This document shows positions 1 through 9,402 of a stretch of DNA of 64,000 nucleotides, in pieces. Position numbers and translations under genes: made by a program. Under the pieces are notes generated by a model that did no database searches, was not told where the DNA came from, and saw nothing but the letters and a program-made list of their open reading frames with translations. Position 1 is the first letter of the stretch, and each line of letters begins with the position of its first letter. Origin of the DNA: Roseiflexus sp. RS-1 (GTDB lineage: Bacteria > Chloroflexota > Chloroflexia > Chloroflexales > Roseiflexaceae); the NCBI RefSeq assembly GCF_000016665.1, contig NC_009523.1, forward strand, positions 5,021,501-5,085,500. Direction: 5' to 3'.

Positions 1-2097
1 GGCTGTCTGATCTTCTTCGTTGATCGAGAGGATTTCTCCGGTTAACCCGACCGATCGCACGCGGACGACATCACCGGGTTGCAGACGCGCGACCTGTTCA
101 GCAGCGGGCGCCGGGTGTCCGGCGGGTTTACCGGGCGGAACAGCAGGCAGGCTTGCACGCGCTTCCTGCAAACGCCGTTCCGCCTCTTCGAGCCATCGGC
201 GCGACGCCGCTACCGAGCGAGACTCGTCGCGCAACCGGCGCACCTCGTTGCGCACCTGGCGCAGTTCTGCCTCGATCGCTTCACGCGCAGCCTGCCAGGC
301 CTCATCACGCTGCTCCTCAAATGCGCGCAACTCAGCGGCAAGTCGGTCACGATACTTCTCGGCATCGGCGCGCACTTCCATTGCTCGCTGCAACTCTGCC
401 GCCGCAGCATCGCGCTCACGATGGATACCCGCCAGCAGATCTTCGACCTGCACATCCTCTCGCGCCATTGTTGCACGGGCGCGCTCAACCAGGTCGGGGG
501 CGAGTCCCAGGCGCGCCGCAATCGCCAGTGCATTCGAGCGCCCTGGTAAACCGATCGTCAGTTTGTAGGTTGGTGCAAGTGTTTCGACGTCGAACTCGAC
601 CGACGCATTCTCAACGCCGGGTGTGGCATAGGCGAACGCCTTCAATTCAGCGTAGTGCGTCGTTGCCACACCCAGCACACCGAGTTCGAGCAGTCGCTCG
701 ATGATCGCGCGCGCCAGCGCCGCACCCTCGACCGGATCGGTGCCGGCGCCGAGTTCATCGAGCAGCACCAGCGCTGGCATGCGCCCCAAGCGCTGCGTGT
801 CAGGAGGCATTGTTTGGGTTGAGCCGGAGACGGATGTTTCGGCAGGCGCCACGTCCGGTGCGTCTTCAAGCGCACGCAGAATGCGGATGATATTCGTCAT
901 ATGCGACGAGAAGGTCGAAAGGCTCTGCTCGATGCTCTGCTCATCGCCAATGTCGGCGAAGATTTGCGCGAACACCGGCAGGCGCGACGGTTGGGATGCA
1001 GGGATGTGCATCCCCGCCTGCGCCATTAGCGCCAGCAGACCGGTTGTTTTCAGCGCCACGGTCTTGCCGCCGGTATTGGGACCGGTGATCAGCAGCAGGC
1101 GAAACCGACCGCCGAGGCGCATATCGATCGGGACGACCTTTTGCGGATCGAGGAGCGGATGGCGCGCAGCGGTCAGCAGCAGCAACGGTTCATCAGGCGG
1201 CAGCGGCGGATCGACAATCTCCGGCATTACGCAGCGCATCGCCGCCGCATACTGCGCCATTGCGAACGCCAGATCGAGCGTCGCCAGCGCCTCGACGCCA
1301 GCAGTGATCGCACCGGCATGATCGCCGACGAGCGCAGAAAGTTCCGCCAGAATGCGTTCGACCTCTGCCTGTTCGGCGAGTTGCAGTTCCCGCCAGGCAT
1401 TGTTCAGTTCCACGATCGTCAGCGGCTCGATGTACAGCGTCGCGCCGCTGGCCGACTGGTCGTGCACCAGACCGCGAATGGCGCGGCGGTGTGTGGCTTT
1501 CACCGGCACAACATATCGCCCGTTGCGCACAGTGATGATCGGTTCCTGCAACACATCACCGTGCGTCATGATCAGGTTGTGCAGTTTTTCCTGGAGGCGG
1601 TTGAACGCCGTGCGCACCTCAGAGCGCAATCGCGCCAGTTTCGGACTGGCGCTGTCGAGCACCTGACCGTCCTCGCCAATTGCGCGGGCGACGGCATCCT
1701 CAACCTCCGGCAGCAGCGGCAGATCGACGGCAGTCTCGTGCAGCAGCGGGAAGGATGCTGCGTCGAGTTTCCGCAACGTGGCGCGCAGACGGCGGGCGCT
1801 TGCAAGTGTGGCGGCGATTTCGATCAGCGCCTCCGGATCACACACCCCGCCGCGTCGCGCCAGACCAACCGCTGGACGCACATCTCGCGCCCCGCCAATA
1901 CTCACATCAGGCATCGCGTCGAGCAGCCGACGCGCCTCATCGGTCAGGCGCAGACGACGACGCACCTCGAAGGGATCGACCGACGGCGTCAGATTGAGTG
2001 CGAGTTCACGTGAAGCGGAGAACGCCGTGTACCGCGCGAGTTGCAGGCGCACTTTGGGAAACTCGAGGGTTTCGAGCGTCTGGAGAGCGATAGCCAC
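1..2097 (-). CDS. mutS2: Endonuclease MutS2, C-terminal end outside the window
   Basis: About 699 codons are in the window and the reading frame is still open at position 1. The visible part holds the MutS-like core. The Walker A motif GPNTGGKT lies near plus-strand 1080 and the Walker B motif LLDELGAGTDP near 760. A long Arg/Glu-rich coiled coil follows (about 200-480). The final residues (QPGDVVRVRSVGLTGEIL) begin the KOW-like region that precedes the Smr nuclease domain, which is not visible. MutS2 proteins bind branched DNA or collided ribosomes and act in recombination control or ribosome rescue. I chose the GTG start at 2097 because GAGGT lies seven bases upstream and no better ATG fits the MAIALQTLETLEFPKV N-terminus. 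cvpA lies 47 bp upstream on the same strand, a common pairing, so the two probably form an operon. Confidence 0.95.
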   Translation of the reverse strand, partial: MAIALQTLETLEFPKVRLQLARYTAFSASRELALNLTPSVDPFEVRRRLRLTDEARRLLDAMPDVSIGGARDVRPAVGLARRGGVCDPEALIEIAATLASARRLRATLRKLDAASFPLLHETAVDLPLLPEVEDAVARAIGEDGQVLDSASPKLARLRSEVRTAFNRLQEKLHNLIMTHGDVLQEPIITVRNGRYVVPVKATHRRAIRGLVHDQSASGATLYIEPLTIVELNNAWRELQLAEQAEVERILAELSALVGDHAGAITAGVEALATLDLAFAMAQYAAAMRCVMPEIVDPPLPPDEPLLLLTAARHPLLDPQKVVPIDMRLGGRFRLLLITGPNTGGKTVALKTTGLLALMAQAGMHIPASQPSRLPVFAQIFADIGDEQSIEQSLSTFSSHMTNIIRILRALEDAPDVAPAETSVSGSTQTMPPDTQRLGRMPALVLLDELGAGTDPVEGAALARAIIERLLELGVLGVATTHYAELKAFAYATPGVENASVEFDVETLAPTYKLTIGLPGRSNALAIAARLGLAPDLVERARATMAREDVQVEDLLAGIHRERDAAAAELQRAMEVRADAEKYRDRLAAELRAFEEQRDEAWQAAREAIEAELRQVRNEVRRLRDESRSVAASRRWLEEAERRLQEARASLPAVPPGKPAGHPAPAAEQVARLQPGDVVRVRSVGLTGEILSINEEDQTA

Positions 2098-2144
2098 GGA
2101 AATGACCTCAACCGTGCCGGCAGGAAACGTTCCGCCGGGATTAT

Positions 2145-2699
2145 TTATCGGATGAGAAAGATGATCTCGGTTTCACGCGGCAAAACTGGCTTCACCGTTG
2201 CGTAGATCAACGGCAGAATATTATTGGCGAAGAAACTCACCAGCGTTGAGCCGCGCACACCGCTCTGAAATGCTTTTACAATCGGAAATGTCACCGTGCC
2301 CGCAGTATCGCGGAAGACAAACAGTTGTTCGAGCAGAATCGCAAGCATTCCTAAAAAGAGCGCCCCAAGCACCAGACCAAGCAATGTTCCGACGATTTTA
2401 TCGACGAAATCGAGACTGGCGGGCATTTTTGCATAACGAAATGTATAGAGACCGGCAGTTGTTATCAACAAAAAGGCAACCAGCAAAATAATGCCGAACG
2501 CAACAATCTGCGCTACATCGAATGTTGTGCCAAAACGCTCGCGAAAGAAACGCCCGAGTGACTGGAAGTAGAGACTTGCCAGGATAATGCTGATATAGAA
2601 CGAAATAATGGCTATTGCCAGCCTGATGGTTCCCTGGAAGAATCCAAGGGCAAGACCGCCGAGCACGCCAAGCAAAAACAGAATATCGATCAGATTCAT
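2145..2699 (-). CDS. cvpA: CvpA family inner-membrane protein
   Basis: This 184-residue protein has four hydrophobic segments (about residues 5-25, 28-48, 66-88 and 105-127) and the CvpA-type opening MNLIDILFLLGVLGGLALGF. The family is linked to colicin V production in Escherichia coli and to envelope homeostasis; its exact activity is unknown. An AGGAGGG ribosome-binding site precedes the ATG, and a TATAAT-like -10 box on the minus strand lies at 2742-2737. It is the first gene of a two-gene unit with mutS2, and cvpA-mutS2 adjacency is frequent in many phyla, which supports both calls. Confidence 0.85.
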   Translation of the reverse strand: MNLIDILFLLGVLGGLALGFFQGTIRLAIAIISFYISIILASLYFQSLGRFFRERFGTTFDVAQIVAFGIILLVAFLLITTAGLYTFRYAKMPASLDFVDKIVGTLLGLVLGALFLGMLAILLEQLFVFRDTAGTVTFPIVKAFQSGVRGSTLVSFFANNILPLIYATVKPVLPRETEIIFLIR

Positions 2700-3017
2700 T
2701 GCGCCCTCCTATCCGCTATCCGACGGCGCGTGCTGCATTATAGCATATCGGCGTGCGCTTCTTCCTGAAGGTCAGACACGCATGTTGCCCGTGCGTGCGA
2801 CCCATTGCTCGTACCTGCACGAATACGAACACATTTCGCGTGACGTGCGAACCACCAAACGACACACCGGGAATAACGCGAAGAGGCGGGGGAATCGCAC
2901 CCCGCCTCCTCAGCCGAAAGCGCTTCGCCGCAGACGGAACGGTTGATGCCTCACAATTCAACGTCAGGCGCCGCCTCTGTCGGGCAGAAACATCGAGACC
3001 GAAGACGTACCATCCGG
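2700..3017. other. Intergenic region with a strong hairpin
   Basis: This stretch carries the cvpA promoter side (2700-2765) and has no convincing gene. A 9-bp perfect hairpin, GAGGCGGGG (2883-2891) with CCCCGCCTC (2900-2908), lies downstream of the CPBP protease gene on the minus strand. It could end that transcript, but no U-tract follows in either direction, so I do not call it an intrinsic terminator. A minus-strand open frame at 2716-3021 lacks a ribosome-binding site and any recognisable domain. Confidence 0.5.
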
Positions 3018-3905
3018 TCATCCATATCGCTGTTCCTGTCTCGAAGCCGTTGGAACCCCCGGCGCCTCCAGACGGTTGAGGAACAGGGAGGCTGCCAGCG
3101 CGGCGACCAGCAGCGAAAGAAGCGCATACGCTGCGTCCAGTTCAGAAGCGACGAACAATGCCAGCGCCGGTAATGCCCCGCCCTCATACCCGGCAATGAT
3201 CAGACCAAACAGATTATTGACAGCATGAATGCCCAGCGCGTAATCGAGACTTCCGCTGCGCAGCGTGATGAGTGTAGCAAAAAAGCCGAAGACAAACCAG
3301 TTCAGACCTGCCAGCACAGCATTGCTTTCCGCCTCTGGATTGGCGAGGTGCGGCAGGGTGAACACCACGCCGTTGATGACGCTCAACATCCACACGTTGC
3401 GCGTCAGACGACCGGTGGCCTGCAACAGATACCCGCGAAAGAATACCTCTTCAGCACTGGTCTGAAGGGGGATCAGGAACAGCCCCACCAGGAGCAATGA
3501 CAGATTCTGGAAGAAAGCCGGGTTCAACATGTATTGCCCGGGACGGAGGAGGGCATCAACCAGGGTTGCCAACCCCGCCAGCACAAGCCAGAGCAACGCG
3601 CCGACACCAATGCGTCGCCAGTTGAGGCGCCGCTCCGGACCCACCAGCGTCGCAACCGGGCGTCCATGAAGCCAGCGGGTCACCAGCATCGGTCCCAACA
3701 ACATCGGCGCGAACGTCAGCAGCGCAAGCGCCAGACCAAAGGGCGATGCTTCACTGACGATCTGGAGCGTCACCGGGATGAGGATGATCGCCGTGCCAAT
3801 CATCCACATCATCAGCACCAGCAGCACTCCCAGTACATAGCGCCACCAGGCGTTTTTGCCCGTGGCGGCAAGTTCAAGAAACGGGTTCGACATCTCCATG
3901 CTCAC
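3018..3905 (-). CDS. CPBP family intramembrane metalloprotease
   Basis: This 295-residue polytopic protein has about eight hydrophobic segments and the CPBP (Abi/CAAX protease) motifs in order: SAEEVFFRGYLL (motif 1, paired glutamates and arginine, about residue 150), FTLPHLAN (motif 2 histidine, about 183) and HAVNN (motif 3, about 228). These residues form the intramembrane active site in Rce1-type enzymes. Bacterial members process prenylated or unknown peptides, or give immunity to bacteriocins; the substrate here is unknown. The gene overlaps the upstream winged-helix regulator gene by 32 bp, so the two are co-transcribed and probably translationally coupled. The start at 3905 (MSMEMSNPF) is less certain than a start at the internal ATGs two and four codons later. 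Confidence 0.88.
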   Translation of the reverse strand: MSMEMSNPFLELAATGKNAWWRYVLGVLLVLMMWMIGTAIILIPVTLQIVSEASPFGLALALLTFAPMLLGPMLVTRWLHGRPVATLVGPERRLNWRRIGVGALLWLVLAGLATLVDALLRPGQYMLNPAFFQNLSLLLVGLFLIPLQTSAEEVFFRGYLLQATGRLTRNVWMLSVINGVVFTLPHLANPEAESNAVLAGLNWFVFGFFATLITLRSGSLDYALGIHAVNNLFGLIIAGYEGGALPALALFVASELDAAYALLSLLVAALAASLFLNRLEAPGVPTASRQEQRYG

Positions 3906-4446
3906 TTTCCTGGTTCATTGTCGTGGTCAACATTGGATGAGCAATAACGAACATGCGCCGTTGCGTGCGTCCCGGCGCAGGCGGTTGTTGTTCCATCTCC
4001 TGCAGCAAAGCGTAGATTGCCTTGCGCAAACGGGTAAACTCCTCCTCGGTGGCATAGAAAATATAATCGCGCGCTGCAATGTTGGTCAGATCAGGAACAC
4101 CGCGCCGGATCACATACTGCGCCAGCGCCTGCGCAACCACTGCGCCATACGTGCTCACGTGCGCGGCGAACTTTTCTATGCCGCCTGGCTTTTCAAGTTC
4201 AGCCGGATCGATCAATCCTTCAACGGATGTATAAAAGCGCTCCTCGATGCCATTGATACGCCGGGTCGCGGCTACACGGATCAGTCCTGATTCCTGCAAC
4301 TTTCTGACGTGGCGGTACAGGGAGGGCCTGGGCACGTCGGTCAGCAGGTCGGCGATCTGATGGATGGACAGTTGATTGCCGTACAGCAACTGGAAGATGC
4401 GCATCCGTACCGGATGGTTGATGGCATCGAACTTTTGTTCATACAT
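3874..4446 (-). CDS. ArsR-like winged-helix transcriptional regulator
   Basis: This 190-residue protein has a winged helix-turn-helix in residues 1-70. The segments IFQLLYGNQLSIHQIADLL and PRPSLYRHVRKLQESGLI look like the positioning and recognition helices of ArsR/HTH_20 regulators. The C-terminal half is helical, with no cysteine metal site visible, so the signal sensed is not a typical ArsR metal. AAGGGGG precedes the ATG. A consensus promoter lies upstream, and a perfect palindrome overlaps the expected transcription start, which suggests autorepression. It also controls the overlapping CPBP protease gene and may control the divergent oxidoreductase gene. Confidence 0.85.
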   Translation of the reverse strand: MYEQKFDAINHPVRMRIFQLLYGNQLSIHQIADLLTDVPRPSLYRHVRKLQESGLIRVAATRRINGIEERFYTSVEGLIDPAELEKPGGIEKFAAHVSTYGAVVAQALAQYVIRRGVPDLTNIAARDYIFYATEEEFTRLRKAIYALLQEMEQQPPAPGRTQRRMFVIAHPMLTTTMNQESEHGDVEPVS

Positions 4447-4458
4447 GGCACCCCCTTA

Positions 4459-4511
4459 TTATCAATTATGATAAAGATACTAATTATAATACTCGCTCCA
4501 ACGGCTGTCAA
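4459..4511 (-). promoter_or_regulatory. Consensus promoter with perfect operator palindrome
   Basis: On the minus strand, TTGACA (4511-4506) and TATAAT (4488-4483) are separated by exactly 17 bases, giving a predicted start near 4476. The perfect palindrome TTATCA-ATTA-TGATAA occupies 4459-4474, immediately downstream of that start and just before the ribosome-binding site. This is the position expected for an autorepressor operator used by the winged-helix gene that follows. The promoter is read directly from the sequence; the operator role is inferred. Confidence 0.8.
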
Positions 4512-4535
4512 GATCGCTCTACCGGAATGCAGGAA

Positions 4536-4573
4536 ATGACAACCGGCAGCGTCTGTGGGTATAATCAGATTAT
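4536..4573 (+). promoter_or_regulatory. Divergent promoter of the oxidoreductase gene with palindrome
   Basis: ATGACA (4536-4541) and TATAAT (4560-4565) are 18 bases apart and face the molybdopterin oxidoreductase gene. A perfect 13-bp palindrome, ATAATC-A-GATTAT (4561-4573), covers the -10 box and start site. It shares the TTATCA half-site letters of the operator at 4459-4474, so one regulator could act on both divergent promoters. Confidence 0.6.
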
Positions 4574-4608
4574 CACCCTCATGTTCCCCGAACCGCAAAG
4601 GAGGCGCT

Positions 4609-6903
4609 ATGAAACTACGCGGCTTCAACTCCGCAACGTGGGTCAGCCTGGTTCCCAATGGGCTGGGGCACGTGAAGCCGAACCATTACTGGGAGATCGT
4701 GCGCACCATCTGGGAGAACCGCGACAACCTGGGCACGGCGTGGCGGATCCTGCGCGATGGCGTGTGCGATGGGTGCGCCCTCGGCACAACCGGACTGCGC
4801 GATTTTACGATGGACGGCATCCACCTCTGTACGGTGCGCCTGAACCTGCTCCGGCTCAATACCATGCCGCCGCTCGATCTGCGCCACCTCGACGATGTTT
4901 CCCGGTTGCGTTCCCTGAACAGCCGACAATTGCGCGCCCTCGGTCGGTTGCCCTATCCGATGCTGCGACGACGCGGCGACGCCGGATTCCGGCGCATCTC
5001 GTGGAACGAGGCGCTCGACCTGATTGCTGCCCGCATTCGCGCAACCGATCCGCGACGTATTGCGTTTTACCTGACGTCGCGGGGGATCACGAATGAGACC
5101 TACTACGTGGCGCAGAAGGCGGCGCGTTTTCTCGGTACGAACAATGTGGACAACGCCGCGCGATTGTGCCATGCTCCCAGCACGACGGCGATGAAGCAGA
5201 CGCTCGGCGTGGCGGCATCCACGTGCAGTTACCGCGACTGGATCGGAACCGATGCGCTGGTCTTTATCGGCAGCGACACGCCGAACAATCAACCGGTGAC
5301 GACGAAGTATCTCTACTATGCGAAGCAGAAGGGCACGCGCATTTTCGTCATCAATCCGTACCGCGAGCCAGGGTTGGAACGCTACTGGGTGCCGAGCGTC
5401 TTTGAAAGCGCGCTGTTCGGCACCCGACTCGCCGACCGCTTCTTCCAGATACATACCGGAGGCGACATTGCCTTTCTCAATGGAACGCTCAAACATCTGA
5501 TCGAAAATGACTGGATCGACCGCGCGTTCGTTGCGGCGCATACGAATGGCTTTCCAGAGACGAAGGCGCATCTGGAGACGCAATCGTGGGATATGCTGGA
5601 ACACGCCAGCGGTGCAAGCCGCGAAGAGATGCGCACATTTGCAGAAATTCTGGCGCAGGCGAAAAGCGCCGTCTTCGTCTGGAGCATGGGGATCACCCAG
5701 CACGAGTATGGCGTCGAGAATGTCAAGACAATCCTGAACCTGGCGCTGGCACGCGGGTTCATCGGGCGCGAGTTCTGCGGCGTTATGCCCATCCGCGGGC
5801 ACAGCGGCGTTCAGGGGGGCGGCGAGATGGGATGCACCGCCACTACCTTCCCCGGCGGTCGTCCGATCACTGTTGAGCACGCGCGCTGGTTGAGCGAGCA
5901 GTGGGGCTTCGATGTACCGGCGTGGAAAGGACTTACCTGCGGCGACATGCTCGACGCAGCATATGCCGGGGAGATCGACGTGTTCTATGCCGCAGGCGGC
6001 AACTTTCTCGACACGCTGCCCGATCCGGAGTACATCCGCACCGCACTGGAGCGTCCGGCGTTGCGGGTGCACCAGGACATCATCCTTTCTTCACAGATGC
6101 TGGTTGATCCGGCGGATACCGTGCTTCTGCTGCCCGCTGCCACCCGCTACGAGCAGCGCGATGGCGGAACCGAGACCAGCACCGAGCGCGAAGTCATCTT
6201 CTCACCAGAAATTGTACCGCCGCCTGCGGAAGCGCTCAGCGAATGGGAAATCTTCATGCGCGTGGCGGAACGGGCGGCGCCGGATCGCGCACCTCTTATC
6301 CACTATGTGAGCGGGCAGCAGATCCGGGAAGAAATAGCGCGCATCGTGCCGGAATACGACGGCATCCAGCGGCTGCATCGCACCGGCGACCATATGCAGT
6401 GGGGCGGGCGCATCCTGTGTCGCAACGGCATCTTCGCCACACCCGACGGTCGCGCGGTAATGACGCCGCTCACGCCGCCAGACCCGACGTTGCCCGATGG
6501 AGCATTCGTGCTCAGAACCCGTCGCGGGAAACAGTTCAACTCGCTCATCCACAGCGAGCGCGATCCGCTCAACGGGGCGCGACGTGATGATCTCCTCATC
6601 AACCCGGACGATGCGGCTGCGCTCGGTGTGCGCGAAGGCGATCCGGTGCTCATCCGGTCGGAGGCAGGGGAAATGCGGGCGCGGGTGAAGTACGCGCCGA
6701 TGAAGCCACGCAATGTGCAGGTTCACTGGCCCGAAGGGAATGTGCTGATCGCCCCTCGTCGCCGCGATCCGGGTTCCGGCGTACCGGCGTACAAAGCGGT
6801 CGTCACGCTGCACCCGATCCGCATTGCGAACCAGACCACACCCATCGTTGCTGGACCGCAGGGCGCGAGCGCCGGAGACGCGGAATCGCACAGGGAACAG
6901 TGA
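4609..6903 (+). CDS. FdhF/YdeP-type molybdopterin oxidoreductase
   Basis: A 764-residue catalytic subunit of the formate-dehydrogenase-like Mo-bisPGD family. The N-terminus has CDGC and a further Cys (GIHLC) that could hold a small Fe-S cluster, but the classic four-Cys ferredoxin motif is incomplete. [12 protein letters not shown] (about residue 190) carries the Cys-His pair that ligates molybdenum in formate dehydrogenases, with Cys instead of selenocysteine. Cofactor-binding blocks such as [12 protein letters not shown] follow, and the C-terminal molydop-binding domain is near residues 630-740 ([25 protein letters not shown]). The start ATG at 4609 follows AAAGGAGG; an upstream in-frame GTG at 4555 has no such site. 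fdhD follows closely, which supports a formate dehydrogenase-like role, but the physiological substrate of YdeP-type enzymes is often unknown. No twin-arginine signal is seen, so it is probably cytoplasmic. Confidence 0.88.
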   Translation: MKLRGFNSATWVSLVPNGLGHVKPNHYWEIVRTIWENRDNLGTAWRILRDGVCDGCALGTTGLRDFTMDGIHLCTVRLNLLRLNTMPPLDLRHLDDVSRLRSLNSRQLRALGRLPYPMLRRRGDAGFRRISWNEALDLIAARIRATDPRRIAFYLTSRGITNETYYVAQKAARFLGTNNVDNAARLCHAPSTTAMKQTLGVAASTCSYRDWIGTDALVFIGSDTPNNQPVTTKYLYYAKQKGTRIFVINPYREPGLERYWVPSVFESALFGTRLADRFFQIHTGGDIAFLNGTLKHLIENDWIDRAFVAAHTNGFPETKAHLETQSWDMLEHASGASREEMRTFAEILAQAKSAVFVWSMGITQHEYGVENVKTILNLALARGFIGREFCGVMPIRGHSGVQGGGEMGCTATTFPGGRPITVEHARWLSEQWGFDVPAWKGLTCGDMLDAAYAGEIDVFYAAGGNFLDTLPDPEYIRTALERPALRVHQDIILSSQMLVDPADTVLLLPAATRYEQRDGGTETSTEREVIFSPEIVPPPAEALSEWEIFMRVAERAAPDRAPLIHYVSGQQIREEIARIVPEYDGIQRLHRTGDHMQWGGRILCRNGIFATPDGRAVMTPLTPPDPTLPDGAFVLRTRRGKQFNSLIHSERDPLNGARRDDLLINPDDAAALGVREGDPVLIRSEAGEMRARVKYAPMKPRNVQVHWPEGNVLIAPRRRDPGSGVPAYKAVVTLHPIRIANQTTPIVAGPQGASAGDAESHREQ

Positions 6904-6955
6904 AACGCAGCGGCGCGGGGAAGAGCGGATCGGCAACGACAGAAAGGAAGAACCC

Positions 6956-7822
6956 TTGTTGACGCAGCCAAACGTGCAACGGCGCACCATCGTCAAAGTG
7001 CGCGACAAACGGTGGCGCCGTGAGAAGGACGCGCTGGTCGTTGAGGAACCGCTGGAGATCCGCCTGACGGTCTCCGTCGCCGATGGTCGCCAGACCATCC
7101 CGCTGACCACGATCATGCGCACGCCGGGCGAAGACTTCGAACTCGCCGCCGGGTTTCTGTTTGGCGAAGGGATTGTGCGCGAACGGCGCGAGATTGCGAC
7201 GATTCGCTACTGCAACGATGCGACGATCAGCGATGAAGCGAGGTTCAACACCATTACCGTTGATCTTCACCCCGATGCCCACCCCGACCTGACCGGCGCT
7301 CAACGCATGTTCTACGTCTCATCTTCGTGCGGCGTCTGCGGCAAAGCGTCGCTGGAGACGCTGCTTGCGCGCGGTTGCGCCCCGCTGTCCGATGATACGC
7401 TGCGCGTCGGGCTGCCGGCGCTCACAGGCATCGACGCTGCGCTCCGACAGGCGCAGGCGCTCTTCCACAAAACCGGCGGTCTCCACGCGGCTGCGCTGTT
7501 CGACGCCGACGGCGCGCTGCTGGCGCTGCGCGAGGATATTGGACGGCACAACGCCGTGGACAAACTGATCGGCGCGCATCTGCTGGAGGGACGTCTATCG
7601 GCGCTCACGCAGGCGATTCTGCTGGTCAGCGGACGCGCCGGGTTCGAGATCATGCAGAAAGCGTTGACGGCGCGCATACCGGTGGTGGCTGCGGTGGGCG
7701 CGCCCTCGACACTGGCGGTCACACTGGCGCAGCGTTTCAATATGACCCTGATCGGGTTCCTGCGTGGCGCGTCGCTGAATGTGTACGCCGGTGAACAGCG
7801 GATCGAATGGGTGGGGGAGTAA
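6956..7822 (+). CDS. fdhD: FdhD, formate dehydrogenase sulfurtransferase
   Basis: This 288-residue protein has the FdhD signature SSCGVCGKAS (about residue 124), whose cysteines carry sulfur from a desulfurase to the molybdenum centre of formate dehydrogenase. It also has the conserved REDIGRHNAVDKLIG block and the SGRAGFEIMQKA segment. The start is a TTG at 6956, or the adjacent TTG at 6959, placed seven bases after AAAGGA; no ATG lies in a suitable position. It follows the molybdopterin oxidoreductase gene by 52 bp, so the pair forms an enzyme-maturase unit. Confidence 0.93.
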   Translation: MLTQPNVQRRTIVKVRDKRWRREKDALVVEEPLEIRLTVSVADGRQTIPLTTIMRTPGEDFELAAGFLFGEGIVRERREIATIRYCNDATISDEARFNTITVDLHPDAHPDLTGAQRMFYVSSSCGVCGKASLETLLARGCAPLSDDTLRVGLPALTGIDAALRQAQALFHKTGGLHAAALFDADGALLALREDIGRHNAVDKLIGAHLLEGRLSALTQAILLVSGRAGFEIMQKALTARIPVVAAVGAPSTLAVTLAQRFNMTLIGFLRGASLNVYAGEQRIEWVGE

Positions 7823-8064
7823 GCGCGTCCCTCATTCCCTCGACCCCCTTCTTCCACACGGGAGAAGGGGGAGTGTAGACGTCCTGCTGCGTTTACACCC
7901 TCTCATATTGCCCCGATTTGATAGAAGGTGGGGCTGCCGAAAGGGCTGTGATGAAGAAATGCTCACGACTCACAAGCAGTGGGGGCGGAAAGCCACACGC
8001 AACGCGGGTTGCTGACATGACCTCACATCGCTTTCTTTCCATCAAAGTGGGTCAGTATCAATAG
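7823..8064. repeat. Intergenic region with CCCCCTTCT hairpin repeat
   Basis: No gene is visible. A long imperfect hairpin, ACCCCCTTCTTCC with GGGAGAAGGGGGA (7843-7872), lies 20 bp after the fdhD stop. The same hairpin, with the same preceding CTCATcCCC letters, recurs at 40745-40773 downstream of another gene, so it is a dispersed REP-like element. It may block transcription or stabilise the 3' end, but it has no U-tract. Confidence 0.6.
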
Positions 8065-8076
8065 TATAATTGATGT
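8065..8076 (+). promoter_or_regulatory. -10 box of an apparently leaderless operon
   Basis: TATAAT (8065-8070) ends six bases before the ATG of the SWIM gene, so transcription would begin at or next to the start codon. No Shine-Dalgarno sequence is present. The -35 region (about 8041-8047) does not match the consensus. This places the five-gene MoxR/VWA operon on a leaderless message. Confidence 0.55.
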
Positions 8077-9402
8077 ATGTCGTCCATCACTGCCGAAGAA
8101 GCCAAAGCCCTTGCCCCTGACCTGGCTTCGCTTAAAGCCGCTCAGGAACTGGCAGATATTTGTCATTGGGTCAGCCTGGGCGCCAACGAAGCAGCCTTGT
8201 GGGGTGAATGCAAGGGCAGTGCACAAAAGCCATACAAGGTGCAGGTAGATCTGTCCAATCGCGGCTTTGCCTGCACCTGTCCAAGTCGCAAATCTCCCTG
8301 TAAACATGTCCTGGGATTGATGCTGCTGGCATCGGCTTCGCCAACCATATTGAAAGATGCCACACCCCCTGCCTGGGTCTCTGAATGGCTGGAAAAACGC
8401 ACCGACCAGACGTCGGATCACGCGGGACAGGCTGAACCCGACACTGCTTCGTCGCAGTCGCGTCAGAAAGACGCTGCACGCCGCGCCGCCAGACGTGAAA
8501 AACTGGTTGCTGCGGGTCTCGAAACGCTCGACCTCTGGCTCAAAGACCTGATCCGCCAGGGCCTGGCTTTCGCCCAGAGTGCGCCGGCTTCGTTTTGGGA
8601 ACAGCAATCTGCCCGCCTGGTAGATGCCCAATTGCCTGGTGCGGCGCGGATGGTACGCGAGATGCGGGACATTCCCGGCGCCTCCCCCAACTGGACGGAA
8701 ATTCTGCTCCTGAAAATGGCGCGACTCCACCTGCTCATCCAGGCCTACCGTCGTCTGGAAAGCCTGCCCGAACCCTCACGCACCGATGTGCGCACCCTGC
8801 TCGGCTGGACTATCAATCGCAAGGAGTTGATCCTCTCTTCTCCCGCCCTGAGCGATGACTGGCTGGTAGTGGCTCAGACCCTCGAGGAAGACGAGACAAG
8901 TGGGTTGCGCACCCAAATCAACTGGTTGTGGGGCAAAACCAGCCGCAAACCTGCTCAACTTATCCTCTTCGCTTTCAGAACCAGACCCTTCGAAGATCAC
9001 CTTTTCCCTGGCCTGACCTTGCGCGGTGATCTGGTTTACTTCCCCAGCGCATACCCCTTGCGAGCCGTTTTCAAAAGCTACCGGAGGCTGGAATCCACTT
9101 TTGTTCCTGCTGGCTTGCCGAATTTTCTCGCCTTTCTCGATGCGTATTCTACCGCGCTCGGCCTCAACCCATGGTTAGAGCATTTTCCTGTCGTGTTGGA
9201 ACATGTGACCATTGAAAGGTTGGAAACAAACTGGCTTTTGTGTGATGGTGAGAATCAGGCAATCCCCGTATCCTCCCGTTCCCACTGTTGGGAACTTCTT
9301 TCTCTTTCTGGCGGTCACCCTCTCACCGTTTTTGGCTTGTGGGACGGATTCTCATTTTTCCCCATGACGGCCTGGGAGAACGAAAGGTTTGTTCGCCTAT
9401 GA
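8077..9402 (+). CDS. SWIM zinc-finger protein
   Basis: This 441-residue protein carries a SWIM-type zinc finger at about residues 65-82 (FACTCPSRKSPCKHVLG; pattern CxC...CxH). SWIM domains bind DNA or proteins and often occur in regulatory or conflict-system modules. The rest of the protein is helical with no recognised catalytic motif. It opens an operon in which each gene overlaps or abuts the next; its stop overlaps the following start as ATGA. Its constant partners here are a DUF5691-like protein, a MoxR ATPase, a DUF5682-like protein and a VWA protein. This fits the MoxR-VWA assemblies, where it may be a substrate- or DNA-recognition subunit (inference). Confidence 0.85.
   Translation: MSSITAEEAKALAPDLASLKAAQELADICHWVSLGANEAALWGECKGSAQKPYKVQVDLSNRGFACTCPSRKSPCKHVLGLMLLASASPTILKDATPPAWVSEWLEKRTDQTSDHAGQAEPDTASSQSRQKDAARRAARREKLVAAGLETLDLWLKDLIRQGLAFAQSAPASFWEQQSARLVDAQLPGAARMVREMRDIPGASPNWTEILLLKMARLHLLIQAYRRLESLPEPSRTDVRTLLGWTINRKELILSSPALSDDWLVVAQTLEEDETSGLRTQINWLWGKTSRKPAQLILFAFRTRPFEDHLFPGLTLRGDLVYFPSAYPLRAVFKSYRRLESTFVPAGLPNFLAFLDAYSTALGLNPWLEHFPVVLEHVTIERLETNWLLCDGENQAIPVSSRSHCWELLSLSGGHPLTVFGLWDGFSFFPMTAWENERFVRL

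Noticed and set aside
2716-3021. Minus-strand frame between cvpA and the CPBP protease
   Set aside because: It has no ribosome-binding site, no domain, and overlaps the protease end and hairpin.
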